Origin: Chrysaora quinquecirrha
Taxonomy: Eukaryota; Cnidaria; Scyphozoa; Semaeostomeae; Pelagiidae
Direction: 5' to 3'
Assembly: GCA_014526335.1 (NCBI GenBank)
Contig: JACTAT010000340.1
Location: 193,827-257,826 of the forward strand
Length of the DNA stretch: 64,000 nt
This document shows, in pieces, positions 1 to 10,800 of this stretch. The position numbers and the translations under genes were made by a program. Each line of letters begins with the position of its first letter. Position 1 is the stretch's first letter. A model generated the notes under the pieces. The model was not told the origin of the DNA, did no database searches, and saw only the letters and a program-made list of their open reading frames with translations.

Positions 1-248
1 GTATTGTGTTAATACCATACAGACAATCGTATTTAGTTGCACAATTGCAGTGCTGAGTTAATGTGTGCCCTCTTTTATTTCCGGTTATGTTAAGGTCTTT
101 ATATATTACTGATTTCGTATTTTTAATTCTAATGTTTCGTTGTTATTCATACTTTTTCATTGCAACTTTATAACATTGTATCATATATTGTTATATTGTT
201 ATGTTATGTTTGTAAATTAGGTTAGGAGCCGTCTCAGCCTGTAGACCA
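1..248. other. Non-coding, nothing recognised
   Basis: AT-rich sequence with scattered stops in all frames. No repeat or gene signal is visible before the palindrome. Confidence 0.5.
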
Positions 249-316
249 AAGACCCCTAATAGGCTACAGTACTGCTACTAAATTTAGTAGCAGTACTGTA
301 GCCTATTAGGGGTCTT
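249..316. repeat. Perfect 68-bp palindrome without spacer
   Basis: Two 34-base arms (249-282 and 283-316) are exact reverse complements with no spacer. The arms start AAGACCCCTAATAGGC and meet at AAATTT. The symmetry stops abruptly at base 248/317. It could be a foldback element end, a small snapback transposon or a hairpin-forming origin. No coding content is present. Confidence 0.9.
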
Positions 317-479
317 ATCCTTATGAGTTTCAACATTTTTCCAAGGAACACAGGAATCGACAGGAATTTAATATATCAAACTGAAAGAGGCAGGCTTGCT
401 AGTAATTATTTACATTTCAGATTTTCGATTAAAACATACAGGTAATTTATCATTTTACTTGGCACCAGTGAGATATAAC

Positions 480-1340
480 ATTATTCATCTGTTCGAAATA
501 CCTTAAATACAACAGTAGTTATCTGTATGTTTGAAAAGCCCCTGTATTCTACTAATTCTAAAAGGATATGATGCATGTAGGAGTTGAATAATAATTTATC
601 CAAATAAGAAGCCCTTTTAAATATAACAGTATTCATCTACATGTTTGAAATACCCCCTGTATTCTACCAATTCTAAAAGGATATGATGCATTTAGGAGTT
701 GAATAATACTTTATCCAAATAAGAAACCCCTTTTAGATATAACAGTATTCATCTACATGTTTGAAATACCCCCTGTATTCTACCAATTGTAAAAGGATAT
801 GATGAATTTAGGAGTTGAATAATACTTTATCCAAATAAGAAGCCCCTTTTAAATATAACAGTATTCATCTACATGTTTGAAATACCCCCTGTATTCTACT
901 TATTCTAAAAGGATATGATGAATTTAGGAGTTGAATAATACTTTATCCAAATAAGAAACCCTTTTAGATATAACAGTATTCATCTACATGTTTTAAATAC
1001 CCCCTGTATTCTACTTATTCTAAAAGGATATGATGAATTTAGGAGTTGAATAATACTTTATCCAAATAAGAAACCCCTTTTAAATATAACAGTATTCATC
1101 TACATGTTTGAAATACCCCCTGTATTCTACGATTTCCAAAAGAATATGATGCAGTTAAAAGTTTTATAATACTTTATCCAAATTGCAAACCCCTTTCAAA
1201 TTCAAAAGTATTCATCTACATGTTTGAAATACCACTTGTATTCTATAATTTCCAAAAGAACATGATCTATTTAGAATTTAAATAATACTTCGTTATAATA
1301 AGAAAACCCTTTGAAATACAACAGTATTCAATAGTATTGT
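480..1340 (+). repeat. 116-bp tandem satellite, about 7 copies
   Basis: The marker CCTGTATTCTAC recurs at 541, 656, 772, 888, 1003 and 1119 and in a diverged form near 1234, giving a period of 115-116 bp. Each unit also holds AGGATATGATG, ACTTTATCCAAATAAG and TATTCATCTACATGTTTG. The first and last units are the most diverged, as expected of an array that homogenises in its centre. No ORF runs through it. Confidence 0.92.
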
Positions 1341-2376
1341 CTAAGCGGCGCTGTTATTTCAATATGTGAAAGACTTTGTTCTGTATTCAGTGGATAGAAT
1401 GATGCTTCATCGATATTGTTAGGGCTTGTGAAATACAACAGAATTCATCCATCATTTTAATTACTCTATCGCATTGTACAAGATAAATACGGATGGATGT
1501 ATTTCGAAACTCGTTGAATTCAACAAAGCGCTAATGTCATGGTATTATAAAGGTTAATTATGCCCAAACTGAAAATAACCCGCGTTGTATTTCACCACAG
1601 TTTTACCTGTGTTGCTTGACCGCCGTCTTTCATCAATCACCCATGTCGCGAATCATGTGCTTCCCTCTCAGTGGTAGAGGTGGGCTCTCAAGCTAAGTCT
1701 CTGTCATTGTTTGTTTGCGATTATTATTTTGTTTGCAAAATAACACTGCGGAGTGAAATACCCCTAGGCATCATTCATTTTAAGGATTGTTTTAACATTG
1801 ATTTATTTTTTTTCCCGCTGCAGATGAGGAAGATGATAATATTAAAGTTGGCTTGCAACATTTGACAAATAAAAAAAAACAACAAGAAACGTCAATTTTC
1901 AGAGGCATATTGGATAAATTGTACAAGCCAAGTATTTATGTTACCTGGAGTGGACTATGATATTAATCAATGACATTATTCTACACTGTTATGGATGTGA
2001 TACATGGAACTCCTCATTCGTCGATGAATAAATCGATAACAGAAATATTATGACAATATGGAAAGCGAAATGGTGTATTTTGCTTGCAAAACACTACATT
2101 CGAAACACTTTTGCTGGTTCTTTATTGTAAATATATTTCAATTATGTACTTCAATGGACAGTTAGTGGACAGTTAGTGGACATTTTCATCAAACATCAAA
2201 TGGACAAAAATAAAGGTTTTCCTCGATATTATTCGTATTTTCCAGTATTCATTATAATTTTATTTACAAAATGATTCTACTCGAAAGTGGAGGAAAGTTC
2301 AAGTATTTTTCATTCGTTTTTCTTGCAATGCATTAATGCAAATACAAGAATTACCATGGCAGCAGCAGGATTTTAT
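1341..2376. other. Non-coding stretch
   Basis: No convincing gene. A 64-codon frame at 1671-1865 has no domain or splice support. A short repeat (GGACAGTTAGT) occurs two to three times near 2156-2182. The segment at 2283-2302 (GAAAGTGGAGGAAAGTTC) looks like a degenerate heat-shock element and lies about 80-95 bp before the leader repeat, a position comparable to that of the heat-shock array before the second leader copy. Confidence 0.4.
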
Positions 2377-2640
2377 AGCGGGAAAATCTGAAATTGGCGT
2401 CACGTCAGCAAAGGTAAACACTCTTGGAAAAATTTTTCTGTAATTTACACGGAAACGGTAAGTAACTTTCATTTTTTCCTACTTTTTTTCAGGAAAGTGC
2501 TAGAAATGTAGTTTTCTTGCCATTTTAACCCATAATAACCATTTCTTAACCATTTCAAGGAGCTCTAATTTACTTTTTTGACAAAATTATTCCAGAAACG
2601 AGGAAACTTTGCGGAGTTGCGAGTCCCGACCGAGGGGATA
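2377..2640 (+). promoter_or_regulatory. Helitron-side leader repeat, copy 1, with splice donor
   Basis: This block matches 59288-59550 in the same orientation. Both contain ATTGGCGTCACGTCAGCAAA, then GTAAACACTCTTGGAAAA, then a GTAAGT splice donor (here at 2458), then an intron-like tail with TTTTTCCTACTTTTTT and GTGNTAGAAATGTAGTTTTC. The CRE-like TCACGTCA core and the conserved donor suggest a promoter plus non-coding first exon. It lies about 5.4 kb before the Helitron ORF, and splice-like mini-exons fill the interval. The promoter role is inference; the repeat and the donor are visible. Confidence 0.6.
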
Positions 2641-3121
2641 TCCTTTGCTTACAATTCATAGGCCTACTTTCGATAACAAAACCTTAGGGGTTGCTCGAAA
2701 ACATTTAGTAAATTGAAATTAATTTGCATGTTTCTCTACAAAATGACTACCGTAGCCTACCTAAATTTTGCATTGCTAACCATTTCCCAACTATTCCAAA
2801 TTTGTTTGGCCTAACCTACCTTCAAACTAAACACAGGGAGAGCTACAAAACCTCACCCTACAGAACCTACCAGAGTTATCCCTTTATTAGCTGTAATATT
2901 TTAATGTCGGGAACCTTTGCATATGATACTGGCCTAAGTAAATCCATTAATCACATTTCCTTATTAAAATTTTATGACATTTCTCTCCTCTTTCAAATAT
3001 TGAAATATATTTATTCACTACTCTAATTTGAATCACTGTTTAATGGTACAGTAATGACAATGGCATTAATTATTGTTGATATTAATAATAAGACAAAAAC
3101 ATGATTATGAGTATAATAAAG

Positions 3122-3895
3122 CATAGCCTATAGCATTGCAGTTTGAAGTCCCCAGAGTTGTTACTTGAATTAACCAATATTTTTCAAGTGAGGGCAATTG
3201 CACATGACTCTGACCACTTTCAATTCATCGTTTACATTTAACTATTAAATTGATTTACATTCTTCTTCGCTTTCAGTTATCAACTGCTCTGGAAATTTGC
3301 TCTGAAAATAATTATATGAATATAAATACAATCAAAGGTATTGTTATTTACATTTTGGATTGAATTATAGTTTCAACTAATGTGGTAATAAATGATTTTA
3401 GTTATTGTTACTGTTATGATTATGTGAAGTTTTTCATGATGGTTTTGTTCATAGCATTTATAGGATAGCAATGATGATGATGGTTATGGACAATTTTGAT
3501 TATGATAATGTTTTATTATGATCATTGTGATGATGACTATGATAATTATGATGATGATGATCATTTTGATTATGATAAACATTATAATAATATTTTATGA
3601 TGATATGTTTATGATAACATAATTATGATCAACAAGGTGGAGATAGTGTTTATGTCAATATTTATGACTATGATTATTACAGTTTCTGGGGCATAGCCTA
3701 TACCATTGTATTTTGGAGCTCCCTGAGTTGTTACTAGGATTAATAAAAAAAGTCCATTCCAAGGCCTATTGACATAACATTAACCTCATTCAATCCATAA
3801 TTAAACTTTAGCTCTTGAATTAATTTACTTCTTCTTCTCTTTCAGAAACAAACAGCTCTGAATATTTCTGAAAAGAATTAATAAAAAGGTATTAT
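3122..3895 (+). repeat. Duplicated ~220-bp block with exon-like core; GAT-rich spacer
   Basis: Segment 3122-3350 resembles 3692-3895. Both start GCATAGCCTATA.CATTG and include GAGTTGTTACT. Both end in a pyrimidine tract plus CAG, a short AACAGCTCTG/AACTGCTCTGGAAAT-like core, and AAAG followed by GTATT. The copies lie about 570 bp apart. The spacer at 3420-3660 is low-complexity GAT/TGA-rich sequence. The retained acceptor and donor in each copy suggest duplicated non-coding exons. Confidence 0.65.
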
Positions 3896-3929
3896 TTTAA
3901 ATTAATATGTCTTGCATGTTTCAATAAAT

Positions 3930-6900
3930 TGATATTTTTTTAAGTTGCGAGTTTTTAGTTAAGGGGCATAGGTCTGTTGATTTCTTGTACAATGTTTGTT
4001 GGCTTATTATAATGTGTCGGGTTTGAATATGTTGACCTGTTTTTAAGTTGCAAGTTATTAGTTAAGAGTTATAGGTCTATTGATTTGTTGTATGATGTTT
4101 GTGCCCTTCTTATACCGTGTCGCGTTTGAATATGTTGACCTGTTTTTAAGTTGCGAGTTTTTAGCTAAGGGGCATAGGTCTATTGATGTGTTGTAGGATG
4201 TTAGTTGGCTGATTAGAATGTGTCACATTTGAATAAATTGACATGTTTTTAAGTTGCGAGTTTTAGTTAAGGGGCATAGGTCTGTTGATGTGTTACAGGA
4301 TGTTTGTTGGCTTATTATACAGTGTTGCGTTTCAATACATTGACGTGTTTTTTAAGTTGCCAGTTATCAGTTAAGAGGTATAAGTCTGTTGATGTGTTGT
4401 AGGATGTTTGTTGGTATATTATAATGTGTCGCATTTGAACAAATTGATGTGGTTTTTAAGTTGCGAGTTATTAGTTAAAGGTTATAGGTCTGTTGATGTG
4501 TTATACAATTTTTGTTGGCTTCTTATACTGTGTCACGTTTGAATAAATTGAAGTGTTTTTAAGTTGCGAATTATTTGTTAAGGGGCATAGGTCTGTTGAT
4601 GTGTTGTACGATGTTTGTTGGCTTATTATACTGTGTCGCGTTTGAATATGTTGACCTGTTTTTAAGTTGCGAGTTTTTAGTTAAGGGGCATAGGTCTGTT
4701 GATGTGTTGTACGTTGTTTGTTGGCTTATTATACTGTGTGGCGTTTGAATAAATTGAGGTGTTTTTAAATTGTGAGTTATTAGTTAATAGGTATAGGTCT
4801 GTTGATGTGTTACAGGATGTTTGTTGGCTTATTATACTGTGTCGCGTAAGAATAAATTGAAGTCTTTTGAAGTTGTTAGTAATGAGTTAAGGGGGTAATT
4901 AAAGGAGGTTACTTTAAAGCTTTTAATTATTCTTTTTCAGATTTGTTATCAAAATTCTCTACGTTTTTAACCCCAAAGTAATTTCATTTGAAGAATCGTA
5001 AGTCACTACCACAATTTTTATATCATTTCTACCAGACCGTGTTTTGGTTTAGGTCAAATAAGGCGTTGTAAAAGATTTGCAGGCTGATTTTACTGGGACC
5101 AGTTTGAATAAATTCACGTGTTTTAAAATTGCGAGTTATTAGTTAAGAGTTATAGGTCTGTTGATGTGTTGTAGGATGTTTGTTGGCTTATTATACTGTG
5201 TCGCGTTTGAATACATTGACGTGTTTTTAAGTTGTGAGTTTTTAGTTAAAGGGCATAGGTCTGTTGATGTGTTGTACGATGTTTCTTGCTTTATTATTTT
5301 GTGTCGCGTCAGAATAAATTGAAGTCTTTTGAAGTTGTTAGTAATGAGTTAAGGAGGTTATTAAAGGAGGTTACTTTAACGCTTTCAATTATTCTTTTCA
5401 GATTTGTTATCAATATTCAGCACGTTTTAACTCCAAAGTAATTCTATTTGAAGAATCGTAAGTCACTACCACAATTTTTATATCATTTTTACCAGACCGT
5501 GTTTCCATTTAGGTCAAATAATACCTTGTAAAAGATTTGCAGGCTGATTTCACTGTGGCCTGTTGCAATACATTGACGTGTTTTTAAGTTGCGAGTTTTT
5601 AGTTAAAGGGCATAGGTCTGTTTATGTGTTGTACGATGTTTGTTGACTTATCATACTGTGTCGCGTTTGAATACATTGACGTGTTTTTAAGTTGAGAGTT
5701 TTTAGTTAAAGGGCATAGGTCTGTTTATGTGTTGTACGATGTTTGTTGACTTATCATACTGTGTCGCGTTTGAATACATTGACGTGTTTTTAAGTTGCGA
5801 GTTATTAGTTAAAGGGCATAGGTCTGTTTATGTGTTGTACGATGTTTGTTGGCTTATCATACTTTGTCGCGTTTGAATACATTGACGTGTTTTTAAGTTG
5901 CGAGTTATTAGTTAAAGGGCATAGGTCTGTCGATGTGTTTTACGATGTTTGTTGGCTTATTATACTTTGTCGCGTTTCAATTAATTGAGGTGTTTTTTAA
6001 GTTGCGAGTTATTAGTTAAAGGCATAGGTCTGTTGATGTGTTGTACGATGTTTGTTGACTTATCATACTGTGTCGCGTTTCAATAAATTGAGGTGTTTTT
6101 TAAGTTGAGAGTTTTTAGTTAAAGGGCATAGGTCTGTTTATGTGTTGTACGATGTTTGTTGGCTTATCATACTTTGTCGCGTTAGAATACATTGACGTGT
6201 TTTTTTAAGTTGCGAGTTTTTAGTTAAAGGGCATAGGTCTGTTTATGTGTTGTACGATGTTTGTTGGCTTATCATACTTTGTCGCGTTAGAATACATTGA
6301 CGTGTTTTTTTAAGTTGCGAGTTTTTAGTTAAAGGGCATAGGTCTGTTTATGTGTTGTACGATGTTTGTTGGCTTATTATTCTGTGACGCGTTAGAATAC
6401 ATTGACGTGTTTTTAAGTTGCGAGTTTTTAGTTAAAGGGCATAGGTCTGTTTATGTGTTGTATGATGTTTGTTGGCTTATCATACTTTGTCGCGTTAGAA
6501 TACATTGACGTGTTTTTAAGTTGCGAGTTTTTAGTTAAAGGGCATAGGTCTGTTGATGTGTTGTACGATGTTTGTTGGCTTATCATACTTTGTCGCGTTT
6601 GAATACATTGACGTATTTTTAAGTTGCGAGTTTTTAGTTAAAGGGCATAGGTCTGTTGATGTGTTGTACGATGTTTCTTGCTTTATTATTCTGTGACGCG
6701 TTAGAATACATTGACGTGTTTTTAAGTTGCGAGTTTTTAGTTAAAGGGCATAGGTCTGTTTATGTGTTGTACGATGTTTGTTGGCTTATCATACTTTGTC
6801 GCGTTTGAATACATTGACGTGTTTTTTTAAGTTGCGAGTTTTTAGTTAAAGGGCATAGGTCTGTTTATGTGTTGTACGATGTTTGTTGGCTTATCATACT

Positions 6901-7240
6901 TTGTCGCGTTAGAATACATTGACGTGTTTTTTTAAGTTGCGAGTTTTTAGTTAAAGGGCATAGGTCTGTTTATGTGTTGTACGATGTTTGTTGGCTTATC
7001 ATACTTTGTCGCGTTTGAATACATTGACGTGTTTTTTTAAGTTGCGAGTTTTTAGTTAAAGGGCATAGGTCTGTTTATGTGTTGTACGATGTTTGTTGGC
7101 TTATCATACTTTGTCGCGTTAGAATACATTGACGTGTTTTTTTAAGTTGCGAGTTTTTAGTTAAAGGGCATAGGTCTGTTGATGTGTTGTACGATGTTTC
7201 TTGCTTTATTATTCTGTGACGCGTTAGAATAAATTGAGGT
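3930..7240 (+). repeat. ~105-bp minisatellite, about 28-30 copies, with higher-order units
   Basis: The unit runs TTTTTAAGTTGCGAG, TTTTTAGTTAAAGGGCATAGG, TCTGTTGATGTGTTGTACGA, TGTTTGTTGGCTTATTATAC, then a TGTCGCGTTTGAATACATTGA-like end. The period is about 103-108 bp. The array is interrupted at ~4870-5090 and ~5335-5560 by two matching non-satellite blocks that each carry an exon-like segment; a shorter third copy of the block's tail occurs at ~7225-7380. This gives a higher-order pattern. Homogeneity is highest at 5560-7200. No protein-coding frame persists. Confidence 0.93.
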
Positions 7241-7380
7241 CTTTGTATGTCACTGCCATTGTTATTGTATCAATTCTACCAAACCGTGTTGTGGCTTTTG
7301 TTAGATAATGCGTTGTAAAAGATTTGTAGGCTGATTTTACTGTGCCGTGTTTGTGTAAATGGACATCTTTTTAGATTGCG

Positions 7381-7895
7381 AGTTATAGCAACAAATTACT
7401 CATATTATCTCAATTTATTTGAATACCTTATGATAATTTTCTATACTATAAAGATCAAAATAAAATAATGGGAATGAATAATGGGAATGAATAAACTTTT
7501 GCAGTCTGCTTATTTATCTGTTATTTTTGCAGATTATTTACGTTGGTCTTGATTAGAGTCTTTGAAGTCGAAATTGGTAAGATGCAATGCGTCTGTCTAT
7601 TGTGATTTTAAAAATAATATCTAACATCCTAGGATAACATGTTATAAAATTATTATTTCATTGGGCTCGTCTATGCTCTGTTAATCATTTTTTTAGGATA
7701 TCTTTTCTGCTATTGTTTATCACTCATATTTTCTCTATATCTATGTTTCATTTCCATGATGATGCTTTCGAAAATTGAAACTAACGAACCGGTAAACTGG
7801 ATGACGGGATTCAATTGATTTTTCGGTCAAATACTTGATAGCTGAACTAAAGATGATATTATTCATTTGTATAATATATTCATTTAATTTATTAG
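7381..7895. other. Non-coding interval before the Helitron ORF
   Basis: AT-rich sequence with no independent gene. It contains the last candidate leader mini-exon (7533-7576) and a small duplication of AATGGGAATGAATA near 7468-7494. Confidence 0.5.
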
Positions 7896-7896
7896 A

Positions 7897-10800
7897 ATGA
7901 GAATGAAAACCAAAAGGTTTACTTGGACGACCGACATGATAAATATTTTAAACCAGTGCCATGACACAGCCATTAAACAGAAGGAGGAAAATCCATCCAT
8001 TGCAATAATTGATGCCGTCTACACTGAATGGAATAAGAAAGTACCATCAACCAAAGTCGGCAAACCTGCCCTTAAGATTAAAATGTCAAAAATCCGCAGA
8101 TCAAAGGCTCTTAACATTCCTAATGAAGGGGAAAGTCAGAAAAACCAACCTGATAAGGAACAAGAGGATCAAGATATTGAACCACAGGCAACCCCTGAAC
8201 AGGAACAGCTAGCAAAAAAGGTTCAGGCACGTAACAAAAGGCAAAAGACCTTGACACCAGTAATAAACAAAGACAAAATGCACAAAAAAAAGAATGTCAA
8301 ACAAAAAAATAGGAAACCAAAATTGACAAAACCTATGATTTCCCATTTAGTAACATGTCATGAAAAGATAAAAAATAAGCTGGAAGTGGTAAAGAAGAAT
8401 TTGCAAAAAGTAATATTAAGGGAAACAAGAAAACTCTGGTTGCAAAAGTATCCGGACAAGTCATTGGCTATAGACACAATAACAAGTGTATTAAAAAAAG
8501 AGTACAAAGGTAACAAGAGACTCCTTTTCAATAGAGCCTCGAAACCTGAAGCTTACAACATGGCAAGAGAAATTGATGTGCTACGACAGTACAAGTCCTA
8601 TTCACAAAAGCTAGCCAGTGAGCCAATATACCGTTACATTTGCTACAATTGTGGCAGACTCCTTATTCCCGAAAAACGCGGGTACATCAGACACAAAGTC
8701 GATCCAGCTACATTAGGCCTAGAGTTTCCTCCCGTCTTACAGTTGTTTGAAGACATTGGTGAGCTGACATGGATGGATAAAAACGGCAAATGGCTATCAT
8801 GCAAAAATTGCAAAAATGGCCCAAGAGAACTTTACAACTGTGGGGATCCATTACAGGGAAAGCAATACATTCCTGAACAGATCAGTGCCTTGCACACTTC
8901 ATATGAAAAGGCTCAAATTTCACTGGCTGGCATTTATTCAAGAATTGTCAAACCCAGAAATGACAAACTGAAAATATGGCAACATATTCAAGGGCAGGTA
9001 GGCACAATGACAAAGTTCGACCACCATTATTATGGAATGTACGGTTTCATGGTTGGTAAAGACATTGAACCTACAAACATTCGTGATGGAGAAACATACA
9101 CAGACGCGCAGTTGAGAATAAAAAGGGCACTGTTTTGGCTCAGAGACAACAACCCTCTGTATGACACATTTTATTCTCATTACGATACACTGTTCAGGTA
9201 CGATTCAGAGAAGATCATCCAGTTAAATGACGCTGAGAAGTATAGGGACAATAAATCAAAGTCTATTACAGAGCACCTGCATGACGAAAAAGCTGGACTA
9301 CTAGTGAACTTTGACTCTCTGGACAATATCCCTCATCTCGATGCAAATGACGATGCAGCTGGAATACAACATCCAAAGTACGGCAATTTACAGCCAACAT
9401 ATGAAGAGTTGAAGTCTCTAACTAAAGTCCGTTATAATGACAAAGATCTTGAACAGAAAATCTGGCCACATCTTTTCCCATTCGGCACTGGTGGTTGGTA
9501 CCAAAATAGCGCATTGAAACCAGGAGAATATCTCAAGCACAGGCTATTGAACTATGATGTTCGTTGGCGCAAAGACCCCACATTTTCATTTCACTGGTAC
9601 GACCGCCTCATCAAGACAAGGCTATTCTACTGTGCAAATGCAAGGAGAGCTAAGCGTACAGGTAGACTAGAAGAGCTGACATCTGAGCGTGTGAAAGATC
9701 CAAAGAGTTCATCTTTCTATGACAAGCTTGGCAAAATTGTGCCTGCCACAGTTTCTGGCTCCAAAAGTTACTGGAATAGCAAACTGTTGGATCTTCTTGC
9801 TATGAGCAAAACACTTGGAAAGCCGACATTTTTCATTACACTTACCCAGAATGACAACTGGCCAGAAATTCAAAATCATATCCAAAATGGTCCCGGCCAT
9901 GCTCAGCCAATGCCACATGTAGATAGTCCCTTTGAGCATATTGACATTAACCCTGGTAAGGATTTCTCTGTTGAGACAGTAACAGCATACAGCAATAGGC
10001 TAAAGCTATTCCGAGAGCAGATATTGCATAACACAAAAGGTCCGCTTGGAGAAGTTGTTGACTTTTGGGATAGAAAGGAATTCCAAAGTCGAGGGGCCAT
10101 ACACAATCATATGGTAGTGTGGTGCAAGGAAGGGACAGTTCCTGACAATGTCGTCTGTGCAGAAATGCCAAGGTCAGATACTGATGAAGGTATAATATCC
10201 TCTTTACGATCACAAGTAAAAACCCTGCAGTACCATAAATGTAAGAAAAATAGATGCCACAAAGATTCCTTTGGAAAGAAATTGACAAAGTGCAAATTCG
10301 GATTTCCAAATAAAATCTTGAACGAGGAAACATTAAACCATGCAAAGAACAGATATCTACCAAGACGCAGGTGTGACGAAGACAGAAACGTAGTGCCATA
10401 CAATCCCGAGACCTTACTGTTGTGGGGAGCACACATGAATATACAGAAAGTAACTACATCGGGATGGGAAATGTATCTTGCAAAGTACGTGGCAAAAGCA
10501 GAGCCATCATTCAGTGTACCACTTGCCAAGGATGCCTCTGATCCTGAAAAATACATAAGGACAAGGATAGTTGGGCGTCTTGAGGTTGACCACATAAATC
10601 TTGGACATCACCTTTCCAGTTCAAGTAGGGAAGTGATTCATCTGCCAACAGAATTCAATCCAGAGTATGGCTATCTTAAGAGAAAGAATCATTTACCAGC
10701 CGATCCAAACAGCACTGATGTATTCTATGACAGCTATCTTGAAAAGTACATGGACAGAAGTCCTGAGCTTGAAGATGTACTCTACCCAGACTGGGCCGCA

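Larger units (their letters stand above)
3277..7896 (+). other. Putative leader mini-exons before the Helitron ORF
   Basis: Five short segments are bounded by Y-tract/CAG acceptors and GT donors: 3277-3337, 3846-3888, 4941-4997, 5402-5457 and 7533-7576. The third and fourth are near-identical duplicates ending GAAGAATC before GTAAGT. The fifth ends before GTAAGA. A final acceptor (TTTAATTTATTAG, AG at 7894-7895) sits one base before the ATG at 7897. All these segments are short and non-coding. The arrangement looks like a multiply spliced or alternatively spliced 5' leader joining the promoter at 2.4 kb to the ORF. This is inference from splice signals; transcript data would decide it. Confidence 0.45.

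Noticed and set aside
3930..7240. CRISPR array
   Set aside because: Units are ~105 bp of continuous similarity without unique spacers, in a eukaryotic context. It is a minisatellite. The same holds for the 116-bp and 130-bp arrays.
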